DNA of 64,000 nucleotides from Cokeromyces recurvatus (taxonomy: Eukaryota; Mucoromycota; Mucoromycetes; Mucorales; Mucoraceae): NCBI RefSeq assembly GCF_025118155.1, contig NW_026251412.1:248001-312000 (forward strand). The letters are read 5' to 3'. Each line of letters begins with the position of its first letter. Position 1 is the stretch's first letter. The notes under the pieces were generated by a model. That model had not been told where the DNA came from. It did not search any database and was given only the letters and a program-made list of their open reading frames with translations. This document shows, one piece after another, positions 37,991 to 49,539 of the stretch. A program made the position numbers and the translations under genes.

Positions 37991-39387
37991 TTTATTTTAA
38001 AATAAATAAATAAATGAAAGGAAAAATAAATAAATAAATAAATAAAAAGAAACGAAACGAAACGTGTATATTTAAAGGAATGTAATTTTATTGTTCTTAG
38101 AAATAAAAGGAGTGGAAAAGTTAATAGTCGTTTTAGCTTGTAAGAAAAAAAAAAGGGGGGGGGTGTGTGTGTGAATAGGTTATAAAGAAAAGGTAGGAGA
38201 GAAAGAGAGAGAGAAAAAAGAAAGGGGGGGTTTTTTTTTGATTATAATATGTGGAGATTTAATTCATATATTAATTTCCAGTTTTGGTAATTACTTCAAA
38301 TCGAGATAAATCATTTTTAATTTCAGATCAAAGTTGAATCTACAACAACATGGAGCTACACTACAAAAATTTATAAATGATCTACATTAAAAGTAGCAGA
38401 CTGACGCGACTACTGATTATGAAAAAATTAATGTGTGTCTAAAATACATTCTGCTGTTTTAATCATCTTGTTGTCTTTTTTTTTTCTGCTACAAACTACA
38501 AGATAAAAACCTTTTTGTTGTGAATGATTCCTGTTCAAATAAAGTGCATGTTAATAAGGGATCAAAGCTTTGTTCTAGTAAAATAAGCGTCACAGTTCTA
38601 TACTTGGGATTTATATGCACTATTTAAATGAAAATAACTTTTTAGAGCTTTCAATTATCCTTTCAGATAGTTGGACACAGAGATAACAAGTATCATTGGG
38701 ATATTATCAGCTATAGAATATTCAAATAATGACTTACATTCTGATCAATATATCAGAACTATTGAGGGAATCTTTTAAATGTATAAGATAACACGACTGC
38801 AAAGTTGAATACTAAAAGACAAGGATTTTTTATTTCAAGATTTATAGATTAGATGGCAAAGACCATAAAAGTATTATATCATGTAATAGTAGAATAGTAA
38901 GGTCAATCTGAAAGTGCTTAAATAATCTGGGCAGTGCTTACTTGTTTTGTGTTTATCCGCAAAATTGATTAAAAATGCATATTATTTTAAAATAAATTCT
39001 TATAAACCAGTTCTAACCTTATTTATTTAAGATGTTGTTTTTTTTTTGTTTACATTCTTAAAATTGTATATTACAAAGGAACATTTCATCATGACTTTAT
39101 TACCAATCATGATAATTATATGCCATCTCTTCAAGTCTAAAGAAAAAAAAAAAAAGTATATTTTTAATCATTAATTACAGTTTCGCCTTTATAAATCTAT
39201 TTTGTGTGAATAGCTTATAATTGAGCATCATGTTGAATATTATAGATAAACAAAGTTCGCTCAGTAAAAAAAAAAATAAAAAAAATAAAAAAAAAAAAAT
39301 TATGACAACTTTGATTTCACGTCACTATTTTAGTTACAAGTAATATGAATGCTTTTCGTTTTCTTTTTCTTTTCTTTTTTGTCATTA
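37991..39387. other. Divergent promoter region between the homeodomain gene and RECQL
   Basis: About 1.4 kb. Near the homeodomain ATG are AAAT-type repeats and AAACG repeats (38050-38064), then poly-G, GT and GA simple repeats (38146-38240). The middle is unremarkable AT-rich DNA with no coding frame. At the RECQL side are an A-rich block (39267-39299), a CACGTCA (CRE-like) element at 39318-39324 and a CTTTT-rich tract running up to the start codon. Confidence 0.5.
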
Positions 39388-41875
39388 ATGAACTATCAAA
39401 CAGAATTAAAGGACATTAATCGAGAGATTGATTCCATTGAGACATCAATAGCAATTCTTGAAGAAAATAGAAATGAATTACTTTCAAGGAGAAATCAATT
39501 ATTAGATCTTTTAGCACAAGATGCTATTCAGAATAAACGTCAAGTGGAAGCATCACAATATGAAGAAGAGAAATTTCCTTGGTCTAAAGATTTGAGAAAG
39601 GCAGCTAAAGAGTATTTTAAAGTGGATCAATTTCGTCATTTACAATTGCCTATTTTAAATGCTGCACTTGATCAAGAACGTGATCTCTTTGTTCTGTTGC
39701 CAACGGGTGGTGGAAAATCATTGTGTTATCAATTACCTGCTGTATTAGAAGAAGGATTTACATTAGTTGTATCACCTTTAGTATCACTTATTAAAGATCA
39801 AGTTTATCATCTTCAGGAAGCGAATGTACCTTCTGTTTATTTAACTGCTTCATCTACAAAAGAAGAAGTCAATACCATTCAACGTGATATGGTTCCTAAA
39901 AATAAAAATGAATCCACCCCCTTTAAATTATTATATGTTACACCTGAAAAAATTGCAAAGAGTAAAAGATTTATGGCTAGATTAAATAAAGCTTATGATG
40001 CTGGTATGTTGACGAGAATTGTGATTGATGAGGCCCATTGTTGTTCTCAACAAGGACATGATTTTAGGTATATTTTAAGTTATATAGTCCTTTGTACAGC
40101 TAAATAATTTTATTTTATTTTATTTTATTTTCTTAAAAGACCTGATTACAAACAATTAAATATTTTAAGAGTAAAGAAAAGAAAAGAAAAGAACAAGTAT
40201 TTAGTTTTAATACATGTATATCATATAGACCATCTTTCCTAAAACAAAGATTATGGCATTAACAGCTACTTGTCCATGGTCAGTCATGAAGGATGTAATG
40301 AAGATTTTAAATATGAAACAGCCTCAAGTAAAAGAGGGTACACTTGTATTTAGTGCACCTCTTCATCGTAAGCAGCAAAAATAGACATGACTTGTATTTG
40401 TATACTAATCATTAAAAAAAAAAAAGGTCCAAACCTTGCTTATAGAGTAGTACAACGACCGGATTCAGCGGAAGAAACAATCCGACATATTGTTGATTGG
40501 ATCCTTACACATCATCCTAATGAATCTGGTATCATTTATTGTCTTAGTAAGAAAGATACTGAAGTTGTTGCTCAGAGTATATTTACAGAAAGTCGAGGAA
40601 AGATTCGATGTGGTTCATATCATGCTGATATGGATGAGGTAATCTATCTTATTCATGATTATCTTTTGTATTGATATAAACTGAATCAAGATAGGAAGAT
40701 AAAGAGTTAATTCATCAACAATGGAGAAATGGACGCGTTCAAGTGATTATAGCCACTATTGCTTTTGGAATGGGTATTAATCATTTAGAAACGAGATTTA
40801 TTATACATCATTGTATGTCAAAATCAATTGAAGGTTATTATCAAGAAAGTGGGAGAGCAGGACGTGATGGTAAACCTGCAGAATGTATCATTTACTATCG
40901 TGGCACAGATGGTAAGTTATATAAATGTATATATATATATATATAGGAAAAGCCTGTAGTCATTATTTACATTTGTCTGTCTATCTCGTCTATCTCGACT
41001 CTCTTATATACATATATTTTAGTAATGCGTTTATCCTCACTTGTAGTAGGTGAAGTGAGTGGAATGAATGGATGTAAAGTAGCTCATTTAGTATTCTTTA
41101 TTCAAATATACAACTCATATTATATATGTATATACATCTATTTATATATACATCTATTTTAGTATACGAGATCACTAAGTATGCTCAAGATAATGTTACT
41201 TGTCGTAAGGTTTTATTTGAAAAGTATTTTTATTTGGAATCTTCATCAGAAGAAGGCTTAGTAAATAAAATTACACCTGATATACCCTGTGGTATTTGTG
41301 ATAACTGTACAAGACCCAAAGATCAAATTAGGGTAACTGATATACGTCAGATAGCTGAATCTATCATCCGATTATGTATCATGCTGAAAGATCACAATAT
41401 AAGAGTGACTATGAAAAAGCTGGTTCAAATGGTTCAAGGTAGAGAATTAGGTATTGTGAAGACTCATGTATTAAATCATCCACAAATTAAAATTCCTATT
41501 GATCGTGACTATAATGAATATGTAAGAGTAGTTGATCCATATATGTATGTATGTATTTATTTATTTATTTTATCTATAATAGGATATTGAACGAATGATA
41601 GCCCATTTACTTGCTGAAGGATACTTGAATGAAGACTTTTTAGTTACTGCTTATTCTACTATTACGTAAGTTGACCTATTTTACTTAAAATAGAGTTGTA
41701 TATTAACTATTCTAATTCTACAAGGTATATCATCGTCGGACAACTTGGTAGAAATTTATTAAGAGCCTCCAATAGAAAAATTGAAGTTAGTTTCCTTGTA
41801 TCTTCTAATAATAAGAAAAAGAGAAAACTTCAAGAAATAGAAAAGCATTCACCAGAATATATTTACCTTGATTAA
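39388..41875 (+). CDS. RECQL: RecQ DNA helicase, RECQL1 type
   Basis: 3'-5' DNA helicase of replication repair. Nine exons close in phase to 640 residues: 39388-40067, 40140-40170, 40229-40367, 40427-40638, 40695-40911, 41023-41073, 41163-41521, 41583-41665, 41725-41875. I chose the ATG at 39388 over an upstream in-frame ATG at 39349, because the sequence between them is a pyrimidine-rich leader and [18 protein letters not shown] matches the N-terminal coiled coil of RECQL1. Motifs: LPTGGGKS (Walker A), [16 protein letters not shown] (II), ALTATC (III), [23 protein letters not shown] (V), [10 protein letters not shown] (VI), and RQC zinc cysteines CRKV...CGICDNC. HRDC is absent, as in RECQL1. 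The normally invariant SQWGHDF reads SQQGHDF (residue 222), and motif V has GIN for GID. Confidence 0.93.
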
Positions 41876-42201
41876 TGTCTTTTATATTTGTATATAAATG
41901 TATATCTTCCATTTATAGCAATGATAAACCATTGTATTACCTTACACGATCTCATTCTCTCCCCCAAACATTTGTAATTATTTTCTAGTAAAAAAAGAGT
42001 CAGCAGGTGTGTGTGTGTGTATGTACGTGTGTGTAAGCATAGAATAACAAACTTCTTTTTCTTTCTCCCCTTCCTTTTTACCCCTTTTTTTTTAAGTATA
42101 AAGGGGAAGGAGGGGGTGTATATAGGATAACTCCGATTTATATACATATTTCTATATTTATAGTCTATTCATATATTTATATATACACATATATTTTAAT
42201 T

Positions 42202-42252
<51 letters not shown>

Positions 42253-42301
42253 CTTTTCTTTTCTTTTCCTTTTTTTTTTCTACTAATAATAGATAGAAAG
42301 A
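41876..42301. promoter_or_regulatory. Upstream region of the CC1-box gene with a CT tract
   Basis: Contains GT-rich and TA-rich simple sequence, then an 80-bp pure pyrimidine tract (42201-42282: CT repeats, then CTTT repeats, then CTTTT). CTACTAATAATAG follows, ending 12 bp before the ATG; it looks like a branch site and acceptor of a 5'-UTR intron. No gene is seen. Confidence 0.5.
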
Positions 42302-43946
42302 ATGCTTGCATCAAATATGAAGAGAAGAAATCCTAATCTTACAGTTATTGCTACAAAATATTCACAATCAACACCAACAAATAATAGTAGTTATCAGCAA
42401 CAAGAAGATCCACCTTATTCACCAGCTGCCTCCTCTACATCTTCTTTTCTTTCTTCTATTTCAGGAATTGCTGAAAAATCTGCTTCTGAACTTGGTAGTC
42501 TTTTAAAAAATACATATAAATTATTAAAAGAAAAAGAGAAAAGTAAGTGCAGTATATAAATGAATTTATTTATTTATTTATTTATTTTCTTTTTTTTTTC
42601 TTTTTTTTGCTTTAGATTTATATATGGCAGCAGAACTTGGAAAAGGATTATTAGAACATAATCAGGTCCTAAGAGCAGATTATGATAAACTATTAGAGAA
42701 TATTAGAAATTGCCAGACTGAAAAAGAAAGTTATGATAACGACATGCGATTTATATCATCTAACAAAAGGACCTATGATCATGTTATTGAATCATTGGAA
42801 CGTAAAAATGCTGAAATAGAGGCTGTATTAGAACAGACTCAAAAACAGGCTGAATCAACAAATCAAACTCATTTACAAAGGCAAAGAAAATTAGAATCTG
42901 AAATTGAAATATTAAAGGACAACCTTGATATGGCTGCAGCTCAAGTTCAGGAACTAGAAGAAGAAAGACATGTACAACAGACAAGACGAAAACAATTAGA
43001 TGATCGTAAAAGGCTTGAAAAACAAAGAATAGAAGATGAAGAACTATTAGAACAACTCACCAATCAATTACAAGACCTTTATGTCGATAATAAACATTTA
43101 CAAGCTTCTAAAAAGTTGGTAGAAGAAAAATTGATTCATTCCTTACATGACTTGGACATGTTGAGAAAAGACTTTGAAAATTTTAATTTGACTCAGGAAA
43201 GTTATTTGGCATTACAAGAAGCCTTTGAGAAACAAAGAATTCATATTCAAGAATTAAATGATAGTTTAGAAGAACATCGACTTGTTTTATCACGACTACG
43301 CGATAAAGCTTTATTATCGCATTATTCAGACGATACTGTGCCTAGTCTATCAACCAATGGAGATCCATCTGTATTTTCCGCAGGCACTTTGAAACAAAAT
43401 TTAATGGGTGAATTAGAGGATGCTTGGGCCAAGAATCAAGAGAATTTAAAATCTAATTATAATCATCATCATCATCATGCGTCTTTATTTTCAACAAACA
43501 GACTATGTGACCTTGCCCACTTGACAGAACGTAATGTTACCTCATTTTGTAATGCACCAGCTGATTATGCATTAGAAAAATTCCTTTCTTCAATAGGAAT
43601 CGATAATCGTTCTATTCTTGATGAAGCAGAACGGTTTTTTAAATCATCATCATCTTCTTCTTCTAATTATAATGTTGATGACTTGTTTGAACCTCAAAAT
43701 GATGATGTTGACTTTGCAGAAAATAATTTATATCCAACGTATTTTTCAACAGCAGCAACTACTACTACTACTACTACAGACACTGAGAAAGAACAGCCCA
43801 AAAAAGGGTTATTAAATCTTATTTTATTTCAAATTCGTTATTTAATTCGTTCATTACTTCGTTGGTGTCGATATGCCATCATCTTGGCTACTGCTCTTTT
43901 TATTAATTTATGGAAAGGTCCTGACTTGATTTCATTAAAAAATTAA
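42302..43946 (+). CDS. Tail-anchored coiled-coil protein with CC1-box-like motif (candidate dynein adaptor)
   Basis: Exons 42302-42542 and 42616-43946 give 523 residues. An S/P/Q-rich N-terminus is followed by AELGSLLKNTYKLLKEKE-type helix and the motif AAELGKGLLEHN (residues 85-96, 42627-42662). This fits the AAxxGxxLLxxN CC1 box by which BICD, BICDR, TRAK and HAP1-type adaptors bind the dynein light intermediate chain. A continuous heptad-rich coiled coil runs to about residue 310 (QVQELEEERHVQQ, LHDLDMLRKDFENFN). A linker with poly-His, poly-Ser and poly-Thr follows. At about 497-514 there is one hydrophobic segment (RYAIILATALFINLW) with a short KGPDLISLKN tail, as in tail-anchored membrane proteins. 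I infer a membrane-bound cargo adaptor. A golgin or other tethering coiled coil is the main alternative. Confidence 0.72.
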
Positions 43947-44220
43947 AAAAAAAATAAGATAGTATGATGCATTGTATTTCTTCCCTCTTTTATGTATAGC
44001 ATATTAAAGAAAGAAAGAGAGAAAAAGAGAGAGAGAGAGAAAGAGAAAGAAAGAAGTATTATATATACTTTGCATATACATATACATACATACATACAAA
44101 CATACATATTTATATTTATAGAAAAATAAAATTTAATACATTCATAATGATAATGTGTGTTAATACATGCACATGACTGACTGACTGACTGACTGATTAT
44201 TCATTTATAGAATTCAGTCG
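43947..44220. other. Convergent 3' flanks with GA repeats
   Basis: Short spacer between the stop codons of the CC1-box gene and the Tcp11 gene. It contains (GA)n at 44008-44055, TACA repeats near 44085 and (CTGA)n near 44177-44196. No gene is seen. Confidence 0.6.
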
Positions 44221-47200
44221 CTAGATGTTCCCATAAAGTGCTTCCTTCATTATGGAATGATACCAAGGAGAATACACCTTTTTATGATGATACACTAATC
44301 TTTGTATTTGAATTGAAGTCATTTCAAGTTGATCTCTCACATATTCTAAACCATTACTTGAGAGGACTGCATCTGTAACGAATTTATTGTTTTGAATGGT
44401 ACTCTTGATGACAGAAGCAACTCGTCGTGAAAGTAAAGAATAGACTGTATCATGATGACTTATCGTCTTCTCTACCATCGTCCGTATCATCTCTCTTTGT
44501 TCACCTTTTACCTTCACTCTTCCTTCAATCTCTGCTACCAAATTATCCATCGTCGTTGCGTCATCTTCCAACATGATGAACAATCGCTTGGATAATGCTC
44601 CCAAGGATCCTGTCTGATGAGGAGAAGGAGGATAAGTAGAACCAAAATTCCTTGCTAACATTAATAAGGCAGCAACGATAGAGATAGTCTTGAGTTGATT
44701 TTGAAAATAAGCCATTCGTTTAATATCTAATCTCAAGGTCTCTGGTAGATCTTCTGCAGATACTAAATTTTTTTCTGGCTGATGAATTAGAGAAATAAAT
44801 GCTTCTTCAAATATAGCATCAAAGGAGGGACGATAGTTGCTTGTAGGTTGTTCTATGCCATCACCTCCACCATCACGTTCAGCGGCTACTTGACATAATT
44901 TATGCGTAGATTGAGTTAACCAAGACTTGGTACGAACTAATTGAATAGTTCCATCCATCAACATCTTTGCAAATTTATCACGTTCATATTCAACTGCGAT
45001 TGACATTAGATGAGGACGTAAGGATCTCAATCTAAAGTTGGCAAGATCTAAGGTCATGTCTTCCAAGATATCAAAGATGCGTTTAAACTGTTCAATCATG
45101 TTACCATTTGAATCGTTTTGTACACTTTTAATTTCTTCATCTCGAACAGGTGCACATAACTTTGACATAACATGTAAGATAGAATCTATCATGGCTTGTA
45201 AATCAAATGTAGTTTGTTTCGTTTGCTGTTCAATCATATCCAAGGTATCATTGATTTTATGATAAAGAGTCGTGTCAGAACGAACAAGTGATAATAGACG
45301 CTATATATAAAATAAATAAGATAAATGGATAGGAATTTATAAAGATGAAGGAAACTATTGACATTTTATGTATATACATGTATATATCTATATGTGTATA
45401 TCTATATGTATATACATGTATATATGTATCTATTTATCTACTGTACCATTTTGATTTCCTTTATAAATGAAATAATCGACTTGTCTGATTTTCCTTGTTC
45501 TATTTCCTCTACAAGTTTATCAAAGAATGCCCTCTCAGCCATCATCTTGACTCGTCTTTCTAGATCACTTGTAGGCTCATATCGTTTAAATTTGAATTCT
45601 GGATCCACAATCAGTTCATGCGCTAACTGTTCATTTGTAAAAAAATCATATTGCAAATGGTTGCCCAGGAGTTCAGCAAGCTGTTCATCAGGATTTGTAT
45701 CCTCTTGTAATTCACAATGATATTCCATTCCATCAAATGTAGTAGGTGATCGAGGTGTGCTCCTGCTACTACTATTACTACTTTCTTGTTGTTGTTGATT
45801 CATTGATTTAAAAGAAGAAGACGCTTCCATTGCTCTTTGTAGACGTTCAAGAGCATGTGTTCCTCCTATTTTCTCTAATTTATGTTTGATTTCATCAAGT
45901 TGTTGATGCAATTGATCACCTACTTGTTCTCCATCGTTCTGTGCAATTACTGTTTGACGAAGGGTTGAAAGTTCAAGATAGTATTGAATCATATGGCTCG
46001 TCAATTGTTCACAATCTTTTGATTTCCAAGTTTCAAACAAGATATTATAATTATTCCAAGCATCCACAAATCTAACTCTTGCCTTTGTCGCACCAGGATG
46101 ACCATGAGTACTAAGCCATATTTCAAATAGGTGAAGCATATCTTTAGCTGCTGAATGTAATCTCTTTCATCATCATAAAGGCAAAAAAAAAAAAAAAAAA
46201 AAAAAAAGACGTTAAAATTTAATAGATAACCTCTAAATGTAGCTATATATGTATATATGTATATAAAACATCCTCTTTATTTATTTATTTATTTTTTTCT
46301 TGTTCAACTTACTTTCTCTTCAATACCATGAACATTTTGTAATACTTCCTTTGGACATATAAGCATCATATAAGAAGTTAAAAGAATACGAGCACGATGT
46401 TTACTCTCTTCATCTTTTATCTTTAATGCTGTATTAAGTACTTTTGTTGTTACAACAATGACTTTTGCTTCATGAAGAAGTTGGCTCAAGGTATTAAATT
46501 CCAACCAAGTATTTGTGTCAGAAGGGGATGGTAAACCTAATTCCCTAAAAGCCTTCAAGATAATAGACCATGAAGAAGGCTTCTTTTTAGGTGGTGGTAG
46601 TGCTGTTATTGATGGAGATAATGATGATGACGACGATGATGTTGTTGTTGCTGTTGCTGTTGAAATATCTGCCTTTTTAGTGGATGATGTTAGCATAGTA
46701 GTGTCTGTAATGGTAGATGATGTTGTTGTTTGAATTAAACAAGAAGAAGTAGTCATCATTTTATTTTTTGATTTTTGATATTTATTCAAATAAGCCAATC
46801 GCCTTTCTTCAGTTCTTTCTAGTCTTTTTTCAAGCTCAGCTCTTCGTCGCTCTAAATAGAGAATGACAAATCAATTCAGTCTATAGGATACGGTAATACA
46901 TGTCTATCTGTATTTTAGGTCTATTTTACCTTGCTCTTGCAAAGATCGATGTTGATTTTGAAGTGCAATTCTTTTTGCCCTTTCCACTGATTTCTTGGAT
47001 TGAGCCTTTCTTTGTTCGATATAAAGATTTCTATTTAATTCAGCCAATTCCATTGATTTTGATAAAAGAAAATTTTTCCTCTGGATACGATCTTCTTGTT
47101 CCTTGGCGATTTTTTGAACTTTAAGCGAATGCTCGTTTAATTTCTTTCTTCTTTCTTCCAAGATAGCCTCTCTCTTATTACTCTTTTCATGAGAACTCGA

Positions 47201-47368
47201 GGAGTTCTTTTGGTCATTAGAAGACATGAATGATAAGCTACGTCGCTTTTTTAATCGGTTTTCTAAATGAAAGGGTCTTTTTGAGGATTGATAAAGTGGA
47301 ATAGCATCTACTGTATAATAATAAAAACTAGTAGTAGATGCTTTTTCTTCTTTACTATTATGTTCCAT
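44221..47368 (-). CDS. Tcp11/Sok1 family protein
   Basis: T-complex-11 family; yeast Sok1 suppresses loss of protein kinase A activity, and animal TCP11 acts in sperm cAMP signalling. Exons 5' to 3': 46930-47368, 46313-46851, 45447-46163, 44221-45300; 924 residues in phase. The N-terminal third is a basic coiled coil (EAILEERRKKLNEHS, RAELEKRLERTEERR) followed by an S/T-rich linker. The Tcp11 domain covers roughly residue 300 to the end (YDFFTNEQLAHELIVDPEF, FRLRSLRPHLMSIAVEYERDK, LDIKRMAYFQNQLKTIS). The intron at 46164-46312 carries a 23-A run. It is divergent from the ketohexokinase-like gene; their start codons are 336 bp apart. Confidence 0.85.
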
Positions 47369-47389
47369 TATTCGCTGTATAAATATATG

Positions 47390-47423
<34 letters not shown>

Positions 47424-47704
47424 AGAGAAGGAGAAAGAGAGGAAGAGAGAAAAGGTATAAGTTTAATAAAAAACGAGTCTGTTTATTTATAAACGATATA
47501 CAACAGTAATAATTAAAGAAGCGCATTTTTTTTTTCTCTTCTTCTTTGAACCTGTGACTTGATGACACACGTGGTACTTTTCTTTTTTTTTTTTTTTTTT
47601 TTCCTTTTTTATTATCATTACTGCATATTTTCCTCATTGGCATAAAAGTACTATTAACGACTATTACTAAAAGACAAGAACAACAAGGAAAAAAAGAAGC
47701 AGCA
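47369..47704. promoter_or_regulatory. Shared divergent promoter with a purine/pyrimidine tract
   Basis: The region between the Tcp11 (-) and ketohexokinase-like (+) start codons. A GA-rich tract at 47393-47454 is a CT tract on the Tcp11 sense strand, starting 24 bp upstream of its ATG. A T22 run at 47583-47602 lies on the other side. Both genes must draw their promoters from this 336 bp. Confidence 0.6.
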
Positions 47705-48977
47705 ATGTCATCAATACCAACTAATGATCCATTCAATGAAAAATGTAAATCATGTATTTTACTTGTTGGACAACTTTATTTGGATTATATATTGCATGTG
47801 AATGAATTTCCCAAGGAAGACTTAAAAGTTCGAGCCAACTATGCAGAACAACGAACAGGGGGGAACACATGCAATACAGCAAAAGTACTAGTCCAATTTC
47901 AGAAGCAAAACAATATCTATTATATGTCGGCTGTTGGATCTCGTGAAACATCAGGGTAATAGAAGTAGGGATTCTTTAATGAAACATAAAATAGAGCTAA
48001 ATCACACTTATCTATATACAAAGTCATATTATAGAAGCATTACGCCATCAATCTATCCAAACAGATGATACAATCATTTATAGACATGATAAAATAACAC
48101 CTTCTTCAACTATCATTCATAGTGAAAAGACTGGATCAAGAACGATTATATCCAATCATCAGTAAGAGACAAAGATAAATCATTTTACTTGCTGTTCATA
48201 TCTGTATTGATTGATTGATTGAATATAATAGACTAGAAAGTATAACCTTTAAAGAATTTGTTCAATTATTTGAAAAAATATATCAACGCTCTTCATCGTG
48301 GTGGGTTCACTTTGAAGGACGTAATATAGCAGAAACCCTTCAACAAATTGATTGGCTGAATGAAAAAGCCATTTCAGAAAATTGGAGACATCAATTAACT
48401 ATTTCAGTTGAAGCAGAGAAGCCTGAAAGAGCAGATATGGAGCAACTTATTAGACGAGTAAAAAATAAATAAATAAATAAATAAATAAAAGTATTACGGT
48501 AATGTCTTTAATAATTCCAGCTTTATCATGGTTAGGGTGACGTTGTGTTTCTCTCAAAGGTATTTGCTCAACATCATAACCATCATAGTTCAAAATCCTT
48601 CTTGACTGAATCTACTTTATTACAACAAAATCTGAAATCCAAGTAAGTCGAGTAGTAAGTCCATCATGTCAAACTTCTCTTTTTTAATTGACTGTTGATT
48701 TGATTTGGTTTGATTATTTAAAAGTGCAAAGGCATTTTGTACTTGGGGTTCAGAAGAAGCTTCTGCATTGGATAATGAAACAAACCAAATCTTTCAATAT
48801 TCTCCATTATCAATAGAGAAAGCCGTCGATAGTGTAGGTGCAGGTGATACATTCAATGCTGGTGTCATTCATTATCTATCATCATCATCACAACAGTCAC
48901 TAGGAAATGCTTTAGAGTTTGCATGTAATTTAGCTACCAAGAAAGTTTCACAGCAAGGATTTGATGGTTTAAAATGA
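47705..48977 (+). CDS. Ketohexokinase-like PfkB sugar kinase
   Basis: Predicted to phosphorylate fructose or a related ketose at C1 with ATP. Exons 47705-47955, 48024-48161, 48232-48457, 48536-48642 and 48725-48977 close in phase to 324 residues. Alignable marks with animal ketohexokinase: ILLVGQLYLDYI, NEFPKEDLKVRANY, RTGGNTCNTAKVL, GHIIEALRHQSI, SGSRTI-type TGSRTIIS, WVHFEGRN, ISVEAEKPERADM, GDVVFLSK, CTWGSEEAS, and the PfkB catalytic signature DSVGAGDTFNAGV (Asp base) followed by KVSQQGFDGL. The match runs the length of the protein, so I place it nearer ketohexokinase than ribokinase. Substrate is inferred. Confidence 0.88.
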
Positions 48978-49302
48978 AATATGACATCATATCATGCATT
49001 TCATTCTGATCTGATTGGATAACTAACTATTTTATCAGCATGTTTAAATCTCCGCCTATGTTTATATTGTGTACATCTTCATGTATAATAAATACAAAAT
49101 GGATTAATAAACTTTATGCAACCTAATTATAACGTCTTTTTTTTTTTGTTTTTGTTTCGTTTCAATTTTCAATGTAGAAGACGTTTAGTTGAAACTGAAA
49201 AAACTTCGAATTTATTTACGCGTATAAAAAGAAATCGCTTTATTTATGTTACTTTTGTTATTTTATTTTATTTTATTTTTTTATTTCTTAATTGTATAAA
49301 AC
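48978..49302. other. Spacer between KHK-like gene and small acidic ORF
   Basis: AT-rich 3' flank with an AATAAA-like signal (near 49087) and a T/CT-rich tract near 49138-49160. A fragment translating to MQPNYNVFFFLFLFRFNFQC is low complexity and not called. Confidence 0.4.
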
Positions 49303-49539
49303 ATGGATAATGAATATTGTACAGAAGAGTTTCTTGCAAATGAACAGGCTGTTTCTATAGATCCTTTTGATGGACAAGTATTTGATGCACTAGAATATGA
49401 GGCTTCCTTTATTAAAAAGACACCAAATGCTCTTGATTTAATGGAAGTGGAAGTACTAGAAACAGCTATTTGTCGAAACTTGACTGATGATGATTCTGAT
49501 ATTATCATCATTATGAGCAATATCGATCTATCCAATTAG
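49303..49539 (+). CDS. Small acidic protein, unknown
   Basis: A 78-residue single-exon frame, rich in D/E (pI clearly acidic), with balanced rather than low-complexity composition: it begins MDNEYCTEEFLANEQAV and ends DDDSDIIIIMSNIDLSN. No signal peptide or membrane span. I recognise no family. In its favour are a T-rich leader followed directly by the ATG and good codon texture. Against it are its short length and the lack of any recognised homologue. Confidence 0.4.
   Translation: MDNEYCTEEFLANEQAVSIDPFDGQVFDALEYEASFIKKTPNALDLMEVEVLETAICRNLTDDDSDIIIIMSNIDLSN

Noticed and set aside
38146..38240. G-rich and GA-rich stretch as a quadruplex or origin
   Set aside because: Isolated G9 and G7 runs separated by GA repeats; low complexity, no four-run G-quadruplex pattern.
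39349..39387. Upstream in-frame ATG for RECQL
   Set aside because: It would add MLFVFFFFSFLSL from a pyrimidine-rich leader tract; the ATG at 39388 matches the RECQL1 N-terminus.
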